A stretch of 64,000 nucleotides of DNA from Carex sylvatica (GCA_964058845.1 CAXKVR010000286.1:1-64000), one strand, 5' to 3'; shown: positions 23,016 through 35,700, counted from the first letter of the stretch. Notes: a model not told the origin generated them from the sequence alone. A program made the numbers and translations.

Positions 23016-24299
23016 TAGATTTAGAATTGTATAGAAAAGAGAGGTTTTTTTTTTTTTTTTTTTTGAGAAAATTATATTTCGGAACATAAAGTTGCACACT
23101 ATTGTTTTTTTATTTTTTTATTTCACGCTGCTTTTAAATGAACGATACAAACAATGTTCTGTGTTTTCAATGAAATTGAACTTAAGACCTTTTTAATAAA
23201 TAAAGAATTAACGATTCAAATTAAATTCAAAATATAAGCAATGATCCATATTAGCTTGTTAATAGACCAAGTCACAACATGCTGAGCTGAATCAAGCTCG
23301 TACTCGTCAAATGAAGAATTGACTCACAACGAATCAGTTCGTTTTCAATTCGAGCCATAATTTACAAACTTTTTTTCAAGTCTTATATAGAATCTTCTAT
23401 CGTGAGAAAGCAAGAACAGAATTAGACCTTCATGAGAATCAAATATATATTAAAAATTAATTACATAAAATTTTCATATAAATTATATATAATAATCAAT
23501 TTAACCGTACACATAATATTTTACTTTAAATTATATAAAAAACCGTCTATAAATATAAATTTTAAAAAAAATAAATGAAATCAATTGATACTTAGTTGCT
23601 CTTACTAGATCCATCCTTGTTCGAGTAATTCTGAAATCATTTGTTTAGTTTGAAATTTTGAAAATTTATAATTTTGTTCATTAATTTTTTTTTTTTTTGT
23701 AAGCATCAATATATTTCAGTTGCTTTGCAAAATGACAGTGAATGAATAATTGCCCCTTCAACCGACAAGAATCAAGCGGGTTCTGTGTTACTGTCGTCCC
23801 GTACGATAGCATTTAAATTTTTAGGTTGTTCCGCTGTGCTATTTCCTGCTAAAACCGGCGTTGCAGAGGTGATCCTGACCCATTTAAAGTCAAATATGGC
23901 TTCAACACACAGAAGTCGCACAGTTGAAGATATACAAAAACAAGCAGGTGGGAACCGTAAGATTTAATTCAACGGTCAAAAATAAAATGTCGCGTAGCGT
24001 GCTTCTCATAGGTCTCACTGCCTCTCATGCTCCGCAGCTTTTAGAATCCGTATCACCCCGGGTACCTGAGGTGAAAGCCATAAAACTAAACCGTTTTTTT
24101 CATGTGACACGAATCTCAAAGCAGAACTCCTACAGTCTCAATCAGTTTCAGATTGAGTTTGGCCCAACTGGACCGTTCGTTATTTTAAATTGCACCTCAA
24201 GTACTTGAACGGATACACAAAGGATATAAATTTTGAGACCGAATCTGCTGCACTCTGGAACCATAAAATTTCTGTGCCTAGAGCCGCTGCTGGATAGAT
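23016..24299. other. Intergenic; unexplained GC-richer segment 23760-24300
   Basis: Mostly AT-rich, with a long T run near 23047-23064. From about 23760 the composition changes and the segment contains CACGAATCTCAAAGCAGAAC and TTAAATTGCACCTCAAGTAC. A diverged relative of that part lies at 27565-27690 (CTCAAAGCATACCCCC, TTAAATTGTACCACAGGTAC). It is probably the end of an unclassified element. The short frames 23785-23967 and 23924-24208 have no motif. Confidence 0.4.
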
Positions 24300-24469
24300 T
24301 TGAGATGGGTCCGAAATTAAATATTTAAATATTAAAAGTGACTCCAGCTCCATCCGACAGTAACTCTAAAAACAAAAATTTCTTATACTCTTGAGGACAA
24401 GTAATCTGATCACATAAATTTTGAAAATACAGGAAGAATTAAGAAATATTAACAAGAAAAAGAGATGAA

Positions 24470-26140
24470 TTTGACGGAAAAATTTATAAAATTGTCCTAC
24501 CTTTTGAAATCTTTAAACAAAATATCTCTTCTAAAATCTTTGACAAAATAATATTATGGACCCCACTTTCATCTTTCTTTCCCCTCTTATTTTTTTCTTC
24601 TCCCTAAAAAAATGTTGTCCTATGATTCTATCCAGAAATTTTAAATTCATTAATTCAAAAAATAAAATATATACATATATATGAAGAACCAAAAGTACCA
24701 TATAACTTGTTCAACAAAACATACAATAAATATTTTATTTCATGCTTTACCTCTCTCTTTGCATGAAAAAAATAAAACAATGTAGTGTAAATGGTCTATT
24801 TTGCAAAGTGCCATGCACCCTCAAAAATAATCTTATTTCTAATTATTCATTTCTTCCAGCATACAGCGCAGCATAATGGTTGTATAAAATTTATATTAAT
24901 TATTTTCATTATGTAAGTCCTATAAGAATCCAACAATACCAATTGAATACAACAAAAACTATTATCATAACAAGAAGGTATTGTCATGCAATTGCATAAC
25001 CTGCAGAATTGATTACAAAGAAAAAAAAAATCATATAGACGGGCATAAATAAATTATTTTTATACTGGTTGTAGTTTCAATTATAATTTTTCTAAGATTT
25101 AGAAAAACATATTAAGGTTCTAGAGGTATAGTACTCAACACTAAAATCAAGCGAGAACCATGTTTGCATATAATAATTGGTTTGTTAATTTGCCTTCTGT
25201 TTTTGGCATTTAGAACCATGTTTCAATGCATTTGAATAATGTTTTAAAATGCGATTTTGTTCATGCATGCGGAAGGCTACTGCATACCGCAGAAGTGGTA
25301 TATGAACACACATGTGGATTTTAATGCGAATTTATATATACAGATTTAAAAATAAAAAATCACGTATATATATATATATTCATATTCATATAGTTTAATT
25401 TATTTCCACATAACCAACATGAAATGTGTCTTATTGTATATAAAATATACAATAATTTAGGATGAGATAGTAAAACTCCGCATAATGCATATGAACTTTT
25501 AATTACATGCGCTGCATATTACGTTTTTAATCCTCATATCCACATATTTGGACCGCATATACGGCCGCATGCTCAAAACTGCATGGCATTATGAGTATGG
25601 ATGCCGACTGTATAAGTATATGCGGTCCATGTGACTGCATTTTAAAATACTGCATTTGAATGACAAAAAAAGTTTGTATTGTAATGTATTGTCTGTTTAT
25701 TGCACTACAATTAGAAGAACAGTGAAGCTTCAAACTTATCCAAATTTAATTTATAGAAAACATATGATTTTACTACCTACGTTTTTCTCTTCATATATTT
25801 TTTAATGGTCACGAGTTTGCTGCTAAAGTTTCAATTATTAGCTTTAAAGCTCCGTCGATTGAAGTCACAATGCATATGATCAAGAGAAGTTACAGTTACT
25901 CATTTTGGTGGGATTTATTAAGAAATCAGATTGGGAGTCTATTGGGAGTCATTTTGGTGGGATTTATATTTACTCATTTTGAGAAGAAAAAAATTAAGAA
26001 AAAAGGGAGGGAGAATGGAGATGAAAGTGGGTCTACAAGAGTATTTTGTCAAAGATTTTAAATGAAGGATTTTTTTTGTTTGAATATTTGGAAAGGTAGG
26101 GTATTTTATAAATTTTATAAATTTTCTCAATCGGAACTGT
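24470..26140. mobile_element. Inverted-repeat element, about 1.7 kb
   Basis: The segment 24475-24606 (TTTATAAAATTGTCCTACC, AAAATCTTTGACAAAATA, CCCCACTTTCATCTTTC) reappears in inverse orientation at about 25978-26130 (GATGAAAGTGGGTC, TATTTTGTCAAAGATTTTAA, GGTAGGGTATTTTATAAAT). The interior has no coding region and contains hAT MITE H1. The superfamily is not assigned because the exact ends are blurred. Confidence 0.5.
25237..25652. mobile_element. hAT MITE, family H copy 1
   Basis: 416 bp from TAATGTTTTAAAATGCG to CATTTTAAAATACTG, with a perfect 8-bp duplication CATTTGAA (25229-25236 and 25653-25660). The subterminal regions are rich in GCGGCCGCAT, GCATATGCGG and CCGCATA motifs. No coding capacity. 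Confidence 0.82.
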
Positions 26141-26336
26141 ATGATCCACAATCTAAGGTTGGAGGCAAGACAAAAAAATGTCATTTTTTTTATTGATTAA
26201 ACTAAGAATTGGAAATATTTACAACATAAATGAGTTTAGATAGAAAATAACTAAATTAAAATTCTGTTGATAAAATATTTAAATGAAGAAATTATGTTGG
26301 ACATATATCTAAATTGTGCAATACGTGACTATGGAT

Positions 26337-26830
26337 CTGGTTTATTTGGTTTTTAACTAAACCGACAAATTTTGGATTAACTTAATGGTTTGGCTTTCGG
26401 TTTAAATTATTTGGTTTGGTTGAATTTTTGAATTATTTTGAATTTTTATATTTGATTCGGATTAATCTCTCTTATTCTGGTTCAATCAAACAAATCAAAA
26501 TTTATTTGATAGTTATTTGAATTACTTCATTTTTTTATATTTTGTTTTGTCTAATCTTTTTTATTTCGGTTCGACTGATATATATTTTGAAAATTAATTA
26601 TATGATTATTAAATATACAATTTTGTATGTATTCAGTTTTGCCTTTTTAAAATTTAATTTCTCTTTTTTCGATTCAATGAAACAAATCAAATTTACATCG
26701 GTTTTTTTTCGGTTATTATTCAGTTAACGAGTTTATTTCGATTCATTCAGTTAGATTTTTGAATAAACCAATAAAATTTATGTTTGACTATTTTAATCCG
26801 ATTTGAACCGAATCCAACTTCTGAACATGA
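26337..26830. repeat. GGTTT/TCGGTT-rich repeat
   Basis: Dense short motifs of the types GGTTTATTTGGTTTT, TTTCGGTT and ACCGAA run across about 490 bp, with the GGTTT orientation on the left and AACCGAAT on the right. Such subterminal motif clusters are common in non-autonomous DNA elements, but I could not define ends or a duplication. Confidence 0.4.
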
Positions 26831-26995
26831 CTCCATTTTGTTTGAATATGGATTAAGTAAATTAACATAAATTTATTACAATGACAAATAGGCAAAAGGC
26901 CCAAGCTCAGTTGAGCTGGTGCATTGTGGTGTTTATAAATGAGATTCCAACTGTGCATCTATCTCTCATGTCAGTGAATGACACGAGGTAACAAC

Positions 26996-27391
26996 TAGTG
27001 TTTTAAAATGCGGCTGCAGGGACTATATATGCAGTTGCATATGTTTTTGCAGTGATCTTCTGCATATAGAATCTCATGTAATTAAGTTTATGTGGTTTTG
27101 AATATACTGACACATACACAGTCTATATGAACTTGAAAAAAGTCTAAAAATTATTTTGCGGTGGAGGATATTTATATAAACTTTTTAATATGGTAAAGAG
27201 CACAAACCACTAGACTAAACAAGTATTTAGATATAAATTAGTTTTATTTTATCTATATTTCTTTTTAAAAAAATTTAATAAAACCGCATATGTATTTCCA
27301 CATACAAATACACATATGCGGCCGCATGCCGCATATGCAGTATGCAGTGACCTTCCGCATGCATAAAAAAAAACTGCATTTTAAAACACTG
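26996..27391. mobile_element. hAT MITE, family H copy 2
   Basis: 396 bp from TAGTGTTTTAAAATGCGG to GCATTTTAAAACACTG, with a perfect 8-bp duplication GTAACAAC (26988-26995 and 27392-27399). The terminal sequence is the hAT type (C/T)AGTGTTTTAAAA. It carries multiple GCATATGCGG-type subterminal motifs, as in copy 1. Confidence 0.88.
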
Positions 27392-29980
27392 GTAACAACT
27401 ACATATATTTTTTTCTAATGCACTTAATTAATTTATAAATATTATTTTCAACTATTTTAATTTTATACTAAATTAATTTATAATTATAAATTTTACATGA
27501 ATTGATTTCAACAGTTTTTATTTTATTGTTTGATTGAACTTGACGAGCTCTTCAAATGTCACGTATCTCAAAGCATACCCCCAACAGTACTTTTATAGAA
27601 CCGGATTGAGTTTTATCTGGCTGGAATTAATCTGGATCATTTATTTTGTTAAATTGTACCACAGGTACGGGGACACGGACTCCTCTAGTTCTACTATATA
27701 TATATATATAGGGATAGGCTATCATACATTGCAATGCATGGAGGGGTCTGTACATTGCATTGTTAGCCGTTGGATCGCCTTTAAGATTCGTGCAACGCTG
27801 ATAGATGGGAGAGGCAAAATATGTCGCTGGAATTTAAAATGGACCCTCCATTTCGCAAACCTCTCCCACCCCGGCCCCTTCTTTCTCTCTTACGCTGAGA
27901 GAAGCCTGCCCTATCTCTCCCGCTCCTCTCCTCTCCAGTCGGCGCCACCTCCAGCGAACCCCAGCCCCTACTCCCCTCCTCTCTTTCTCTCCCGCCCTAA
28001 AAAGCTCTAACTCCAGGACAGCTCCACTTCTGTCGGCGTCAACTCCAGCCCTAAAGAGCTCCACCTCCAGCCCAAAAATTATCAGAGGTACGACGCTCCA
28101 CTTCTCAGTTTCTCTGTCAAGAAACCCTAGATTTGGTCATGGCAAGGGTAAGTTTTGAAACTGACCAAGAATGTAGTGTTGTGGTTTCTTGGGCTGTTTT
28201 GATGGTATAAATTTGGGCTGTTTTGCCTCAGTTGTGTCAAAATGTGACTTAGGATTTTGTGTTATCCTTGAAATTCTGATATGCATCTCAGTTGGAATGT
28301 TTCTCTTAAAGATGTCTCTATCTAGCTAGCACTTCTCTACCTTCTCTCTGTGGCACATCTATTTTGGAAAGTTTGTATTTGGTATTACACAGAATACATA
28401 AATTATATTATGGTAGTAGATATTCTTCTATAAGAATGTGTTGTAATTCATATAGATAAACTCAGGGTATTGTCTTTGGGTAATAATTGGTTTTCTAGTT
28501 TCAATTCTATCTAAATCTTCTCAAGTTGATGATTAATTTGAGGCTTAGTTTCACAGCAATAGGTCAGCGCTAAAATAAGTTTGAAGTACCATAATTCTCT
28601 CTTGTTCTATCTGTATAGCTGGATGCCAATATTTCTAGAACAGCAATAGAGTACATAATTGCAGAGAAATAGTCGGCCGATTCAATTTGCATTGAAGAAA
28701 GTTCCTTTTCTAATACCAATGGTATATGGCCATAATGAACTTATGCTTTATTTTATCATGCAATTTTTTTTTTCAAATGTCTTGTGTACCTTGAAAAACA
28801 ACATTCTTCTCTAAGATTTTTGAGAAATATCACCTATTCATATGCTCTCTAAGATTTTTGAGAAAATGCCTAAACTACCCTTTGGTTTTTACTTCTTAGA
28901 GAGATACCGATGAAGGCTAGTTATGTCATCTTTGAAGAAAATGATGAATGGAGGTATAGATATAATTTGCGATTTGTTGGGCTAGACATGATATTTTACT
29001 CTTAAAAAAGTTTCCTGGTAGTTATGTATCCTTTTAAAAAAGAAAATGATAATTGAGATTTCTAGTTTTTTAATTTTAATTGTCTTATAGTAAAAGCAAA
29101 AGTGATAGTAGGGGAAAAGAGAAGAAAGAAAAAAAGCAGAATAAGATATGAGATCAACTCGAGAAGGCACCTGCTGCCACTTCTAGGTCATTACCAGACA
29201 TGGGAGCCCTTTGCATTTGATCCTTCGTGGTTAGTTTCCTACTGATCTTATCAAATTAGCACATGTTTGAGCATTAATTTTTTCTGCTGTTGTTGTATAT
29301 TCCTCCAATGAGTAAATTTTGACTTTTTAGATGGCTTTGTGTTTGTAATTTCAGGATAAGTAAACATCTTTGGAGAGGTGAATGCTGCTACTGCTAAGAT
29401 TAGTTTTTTTTTTCCAACTGCAGTTACTGGGTGCTTATCTTTCTTTTTAGATACTGCTTTTGTAAGATCAATTTGAGTCAATAGAAAACATGATGCTTAT
29501 ATGGTACCAGTCTGGTCTTCTCACTGACAGTTGTTAGTTAGCTTGTAACGACAGAATTATATGATATATATAGTCTCCTTGGACTTTTTTTTTTTTTTTT
29601 CCATTGAGTGATTGTTCTAGGTTGGTTATAAATACAGAAAATGAAATGGTTTTCATGAAAACTTGTACTAAGTTTTTGGTTTCTCTTATCATGCTGTTTT
29701 CTCTCTTTAACATGAATTAATATTTAGACCATTAAATTTTAGACAAATGATGGCATCAATGCAGAGAGTCGTTTGACGTACAAAAAGGTTGCACAATAGA
29801 TGCTCAAGTACTACAAATGGTAGTGAAACGTTTACACAGATGGATATCTTAAAAGTACCAAAAGTAAAGCACAGCTAGCAATCTTCAACTTCTCAGGATC
29901 ATATTCACTTCTTAACCACAGAATAACAAAATAATGCACAAGTACTAACAAAAATGTACTTGGCAAATATGCATAAATTG

Positions 29981-30345
29981 CTAAGTATCATTAAGATATA
30001 AATTTTGTGCGTCCATCCACGGGGAGATCTGAGACTGAGAGAGGTCTTGCAACAAGCTCTGAAAATATAATAAACAACATTCGTGGTTTAGAAAATTTGA
30101 AAGAATTTTACAGTTGATAAAAGAAAACTTTGCATGTCTTTGTAAGCAAAAAAAAAAAAAAAAAAAATCATGGATCACATAGCCATATGGACTGAAATTT
30201 AAGCCGGTTGATGCCAGATTAACGGTAAAAGGGCGAACTGGCATATACTTGGTCTCCCAAAATTTGATTGCAAGTCCATAGAACCCCATATCACGCATTA
30301 ATTTGTGCAGTTTAAGCCAAGACAACCCATTTTTGCTTAAACAAC
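29981..30345 (-). other. Second possible captured fragment in the Pack-MULE
   Basis: A minus-strand frame contains LKLHKLMRDMGFYGLAIKF and FTVNLASTGLNFSPYGYVI, is interrupted by a T/A run, and may splice to an exon near 30000-30063 ending in a stop. I do not recognise the family. It may be an acquired exon or noncoding DNA. Confidence 0.25.
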
Positions 30346-30614
30346 CCTTAAAAGATATTGCCTCAATGCAATAACCTTCAAACTATACATGAAACCGGAA
30401 AATAAGAAGAAAAAAAATATTATCAAAAGGTCTTCAAAAAAGGTCCAACCCGGTACAGGTATCGCATTGGCCGGCAACTACTAGTACCAGAACAGACATG
30501 TATTACTATTGGTAAAGTAATTCTTCATTTATACAAAGATGTCAAAATAAACCTTTTTTAAAACAGAGATTTTGAATTTAGTACCTAAAATGAATATCAA
30601 GATATGCAAAATGG

Positions 30615-31386
30615 CTACTCGGTTTTCTTCTCTTTTTGGGGCTGTCTAGTTGTGGCAACAAAGCCGTCAAAATGGCGTGATAATTGTCTGTGTGCAATCA
30701 CTACTTTTTCATCGACCTTGTCCTGGTGCTTGTCGTAAATGGCTGGTAGAACTAGCAACACTGCTGTACCTGTATCAATAGACAACAAGAGAATGTGGCA
30801 TTGGTGCTTAAAATAAACTTCTTTGTATTACATTCACTTCATCTGATACTTAACTCCATCAAATGTGGCATATTTCAATTGGAGCTTGATTAGTACCGGA
30901 CTATGCCATATTGGTACCTCAGACTCATTGCGACCGATTGCTAATTAGTAAATTGGAAGTAGATATAGAAACAATAATCAAATGCTGGTAAAAAATCTCT
31001 GCTACATACATACCAATGTAAAGAAGAGTGAGAAAGTTGAAGAAGCTGCCAACATATGCCACTAGCCATAGTATCACAATCACCTTTAAAAAAAAAACAA
31101 TGAGAAGTTATAAACAAAACTTATAAGAGGCATGTGACAAGTCAAAGAAGTAAAAGTAAGAATCAATTACACAATAGGGCACAAACTGAAATTATGGAAC
31201 TTTAGATCAAGAGAAATAGAAGATATTCACATATTTAATTCCTACCTAGTTCCATTAGAGAGTTACCTGGAGAAAGAGGTTTCTGTCTCTCTTAATGGCA
31301 ATGTCATGAGCTATGGCCAAGAGGCAATTGACCCAGACATTGGCCTTGCTGGCAGCTCTCTCCACAAAAGCATCTGAGACCTCCAT
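30615..31386 (-). CDS. Truncated reticulon-like (RTNLB) gene captured in the Pack-MULE
   Basis: Three minus-strand exons, 31386-31267, 31083-31014 and 30769-30615, with GT-AG borders, join in frame to 114 residues. They read SKANVWVNCLLAIAHDIAIK, RDRNLFLQ, VIVILWLVAYVGSFFNFLTL, LYIGTAVLLVLPAIYDKHQ and a hydrophilic tail ending EKKTE. This is the C-terminal half of the plant reticulon homology domain: the loop end (HDIAIKRDRNLFLQ) and the second membrane hairpin. The first hairpin and the N-terminal region are missing. Reticulons are ER proteins whose paired hairpins curve tubules; a one-hairpin form may not do so. The ATG lies directly inside the right inverted repeat, which would supply promoter and leader. 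No stop or frameshift was found, so it is either recent or under selection. Whether it is expressed is unknown. Confidence 0.75.
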
Positions 31387-31756
31387 GTTTGAGAGAGGAG
31401 GCAATGGTCGATTGAGGAGAGAAGCAGATTTGACCTAGAAGAAGACAATGGGGGTTGCTTGAGGTGGAGATCTCCTGGGGGTCGGACCTCTTTAGGTCGG
31501 GGCTGGGCTGGGGTTCGCTGGAGGTGGCGTCGACAGGAGAGGAGCGGGAGAGATAGGGCAGGCTTCTCTCAGCGTAAGAGAGAAAGAAGGGGCCGGGGTG
31601 GGAGAGGTTTGCGAAATGGAGGGTCCATTTTAAATTCCAACGACATATTTTGCCTCTCCCATCTATCAGCGTTGCACGAATCTTAAAGGCGATCCAACGG
31701 CTAACAATGCAATGCACAGACCCCTCCATGCATTGCAATGTATGATAGCCTATCCC

Positions 31757-31828
<72 letters not shown>

Positions 31829-32261
31829 GTGTATATATATCATATTTTTATTATAAGTTTTTGTGGGGTTGCTTTATGCTAAAAGATATGATATAGTACT
31901 GCTATATATCTTGAAACATTAATAGCCGTATGACAAATTTTAACATGCGTATCTTTGAGCATATATTGTCATATCTCCGTAAAATAATTAATAAATCATG
32001 TATATATCTCTTTATTGGTTGCGCAGATTTTACTTTCCTATTAAAAAAGAATACAACAATTATAGCAACATAATATTGTAACGATCAATGAAAAATTTAG
32101 TAAAAAGATACGCTACAGAATTTTGTAGCTCTACAAGTCCTTGAGAACATTTATTATTTCCCCAAATTATGACCTCCGTAGGCTAAGAAGAAGAAAAAAC
32201 TTAAAATTAGGAAAAACCATGCATTCAGGGGTAAAGGAAAATATATTCCACCAAGTTCAAT
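31757..32261. other. TA microsatellite and spacer
   Basis: Interrupted (TA)n from about 31757 to 31850, then AT-rich spacer without a recognisable gene. Confidence 0.6.
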
Positions 32262-32418
32262 ACTCTGAAGTAACTCAAATTTTGAGTTTACATCCGGACC
32301 GTCTGATCAGAATCCAGACCAATCTAGCATGAGGTGGAATCCACAGGGTCCCTTCAATATTCGTGCCAAAACATGTCTGATGGTCCGGATCTAAACTCAA
32401 ATTGTGAGTTACTTTAGG
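32262..32418. mobile_element. Short inverted-repeat MITE in the ABCG copy 1 promoter
   Basis: GAAGTAACTCAAATTTTGAG plus TTTACATCCGGACCGTCTGA on the left and TGATGGTCCGGATCTAAACT plus CAAATTGTGAGTTACTT on the right are inverse complements around a 50-bp centre. It lies about 370 bp before the start codon. Confidence 0.65.
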
Positions 32419-32730
32419 TGATATAAATTTCATTCAACCGACATGAAAAGTAGAGAGGATAAAAGAACACAAACTTTAGATAGAAAAATGGAAGGGAGCA
32501 TGCATCATGCATGGCACTAATGGCAATGACACAAACAAGAGATTTGCTCTCCGCGTATCTAAACAAAGATGCACTGTAGCACAAACACACATCTCCTCTC
32601 TTATCATAAGAGGTGGAGAGGCAAAGGAAATTATATTTTGCACAAGTCATTCCACACTCACTCACCCACGCACAAAAACCATAAAAAAATAAGAAAATTA
32701 AATTTGTATACTGCTTCCTTCTTCCTTCTT

Positions 32731-32748
32731 CCTCTATATATATATATC
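32731..32748 (+). promoter_or_regulatory. Probable TATA box of ABCG copy 1
   Basis: CTATATATATATATCC lies about 50 bp before the start codon at 32792 and downstream of a pyrimidine-rich tract. The matching place in copy 2 also has a TATATA run (43656-43672). Confidence 0.45.
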
Positions 32749-32791
32749 CATTTTTCTTGTGAGATTAGAGAGATTTATTTAAGTGAACGAG

Positions 32792-35700
32792 ATGATGGAG
32801 GTTGAAATGGTAGGAGGTGATCCCATTTTCTCCAAGCCACAACGCTCCCTCGCTCTAAAGGTGTGTATGCTAAATTATCTCTAATTTGTTTTCCTTTATC
32901 TTTCACTGGCGATTGTTTTACTATTGTTCGTACAAATTATTAGATCTTTTTTATAAAATTTTAAGAATTTTATTCATTAATTTGTTAACTGTACAAATTA
33001 TGATATTAAAAACAATGATAGATATGGTGATGAAACCTGTACAAAGATTGCTTATTGATCTCAAACGATTTGATAATTTTCCATGTATAGTTCGAGGATG
33101 TCGTGTACAAGATTAAGAACAAGGCGCACGGTGGTGACCAGAAGGATGATACTCGCACCATCCTCCATGGAGTTTCAGGTTTTATGTTATATATAATTAA
33201 GAGTTAGGAGAGTTAAGGTTGACAACTTGACATCTGTTACTGGTACATGATAATACAAAAAATAAGTATATTACTAACTAAGGAGAATAGAGTTCCTAGC
33301 ATTTGCACTGACAATAGTCCCATGCCGGTGTGTGTAGCATATGAATTAGCAGTACCTTCTTAAAGGATCAGCTTGAATTAATTAACTGTAATAAAATCAG
33401 TACAATTTTCTGTTTTCTTATGAACAATCTATTATTTTATATTTTTATATTATGGATTTGTACTGAAAAATTTAATTTTTAATGAAAGGTATTGTTCTTC
33501 CTGGAGAGATGCTGGCACTGCTAGGCCCATCAGGTTGTGGAAAAACCAGTCTTCTCACAATACTTGGAGGCCGTCTTGCTTCAACTGGTAACAAATCTGG
33601 CAAGGGTAAAGTTACGGGCACTATTACCTTCAATGGTTGTCCTTACTCAAGTTCTCTCAGCCGTAGCATTGGATTTGTGACTCAGGTACTAATTAACATT
33701 GTATAAATTTCTGACATGCAATCTGTATCTATCTAATATTACACTTGTGACTGAAGCTCAAGTAACAGATTCAAATGAAAAGAAAATTAATAGTGAAGGT
33801 AAAAGAATTTAGATTGCTGATAATTAACACATATGATGTATAACCCGTGTCTCCCCATGAATACTCTTCCTAAAAATAGATAGTTTTCACTAGTCTTTTT
33901 CTTCTAATTAATATTAATATATCAAGATGAAATAATAATATTTTATAAACGATTAGATAGGCTAGCACTGATTGATGCTCATAAAAATATATCAGGATGA
34001 TGTTCTTTATCCTCATCTCACTGTCACTGAAACCCTTCTGTACACTGCACTACTTCGACTTCCCAGTACAATTTCTAGGGAGGAGAAGGCATCCATTGCA
34101 GAGGCTGTCATGATAGAGTTGGGCCTCACGGCATGCCGGGATAGCATAATCGGGAATTCAGAAAAGCGTGGAGTATCTGGTGGAGAGAGGAAGCGAGTTA
34201 GCATTGGTCAAGAGTTGCTAATCAACCCAAGTTTACTCTTCTTGGATGAACCCACCTCCGGCCTTGACTCGACTACTGCTGGTAGGATCGTGTTAACCTT
34301 ATCAAATTTGACGAAGGGTGGTCGCACAGTGGTCATGAGCATACACCAACCGTCAAGCGGTATATTTTATATGTTTCAAAAGGTGCTGCTTTTATCGGGT
34401 GGGCATCCAATATACTTTGGAAAGGCTTCCTCTGCTATGGATTATATTGCAAGTGTTGGCTATGCACCAAGCGTACTGATGAACCCGGCTGACTTCCTTC
34501 TTGACATTGCTAATGGTATGTGAATTCAAGAACTAAATTTTGCTCATATGTTCAACTCAATGTATGGGAACCATATGCTATACATTATGTTTTCAAGCTT
34601 CTTTTGTCAAGGAAATAATTTCTTTTTCTTTTCTTGAAATTGAATGCCAGAAAATAGAGTACGAGTCATAGACTCATAGTTATAATTACTTATTACAAAT
34701 ATATTTTTAATTTATAAGTATCGCATGTATATATATATATATATATATGAGGTTGGCTACTATGCTTATATAAGCATATCTCCACATATGCTTATAACTC
34801 ATTTTTGTGTTTTCAATGTTCAAATGGTTGATCGGAACCGTTCATCTTGTTCTCCATATTAATATGTTCTTAGAGACCAAATTTTACATTTTTCTGAATT
34901 TATTTGCTATTTATTAAGCCAATTTGAAAATCTCTGATCTAACGGTGGCTTCTGATTTTACTGTTTTGTTAAGCCACCGTTGGATCAGCAATTTTCAAAG
35001 TGGCTTAATAAATAGTAAAAAAATTTATAAAAACGTAAAATTTGGTCTCCAAGAACATATTAATATAACATATTAATATGGTGAACAAGATGAACGGTTC
35101 CGATCGACCATTTGGACATTGAAAACACAAAAATGAGTTAAAAGCATATGTGGGATATGCTTATATAAGCATAGTAGTCAACCTCTATATATATATGATG
35201 ATTTGAATTATAAAGGGAGCACAATAAAATGTGTGTTGGATTCAATCAAGTGGGCAACACATAATAAAATGAACAAAATGTGCAACTAGATGGAGAAGGG
35301 AACTCTGTTTAAATTAACAAATTCTTTAACTGATTTGTAAGTGGTACTATATATGCAGACGACAGGAACATGAACAAAGAGATTTTTTGTGAACCTTGTT
35401 TCATTTTGATCTCGCTGTGCCATGAAATTAGAATATTAAAATGCCAGAAACATTTTCTTCAGAAGATTATATACATTAGACAATTTAAAGATGTCAGTAT
35501 ATATACCTTTGCAAATTGATTGAGAAATGTAAACTCTACCATGTACTATATTAGTTAAGTTATTACGCTTTTCTTATGAAGAATGCAAAAATGACTGGTA
35601 GTGCTATATATATCTTAGCTTTTTTGTAAAATGTAGGCATATCTACTCCTGATGAAGCAGTACATGACAGAGAGGAAATCAAAGCTTCACTGGTTTTAGC

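Larger units (their letters stand above)
27711..31756. mobile_element. Pack-MULE-like element with long inverted ends and captured gene fragments
   Basis: The left end (27711 to about 27980) and right end (about 31485-31756) are near-identical inverted repeats: GGGATAGGCTATCATACATT, then GTTAGCCGTTGGATCGCC, a purine/pyrimidine-rich stretch, and CGCTGAGAGAAGCCTGCCC. Both ends sit in TA tracts, so a 9-bp duplication cannot be distinguished from the tract. There is no transposase. The interior right half holds three exons of a reticulon gene on the minus strand, starting just inside the right repeat. The left end also contains a leader-like stretch with AAACCCTAG and an ATGGCAAGG/GTAAGT donor. 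Long Mutator-type inverted ends plus exon-intron gene pieces define Pack-MULEs; assignment to Mutator is inferred from this architecture. Confidence 0.72.

Noticed and set aside
31304..31843. 179-residue minus frame across the Pack-MULE right end
   Set aside because: It starts in a TA microsatellite, crosses the inverted repeat, and overlaps the reticulon exon in a different frame. The mirror frame exists at the left end (27534-28010).
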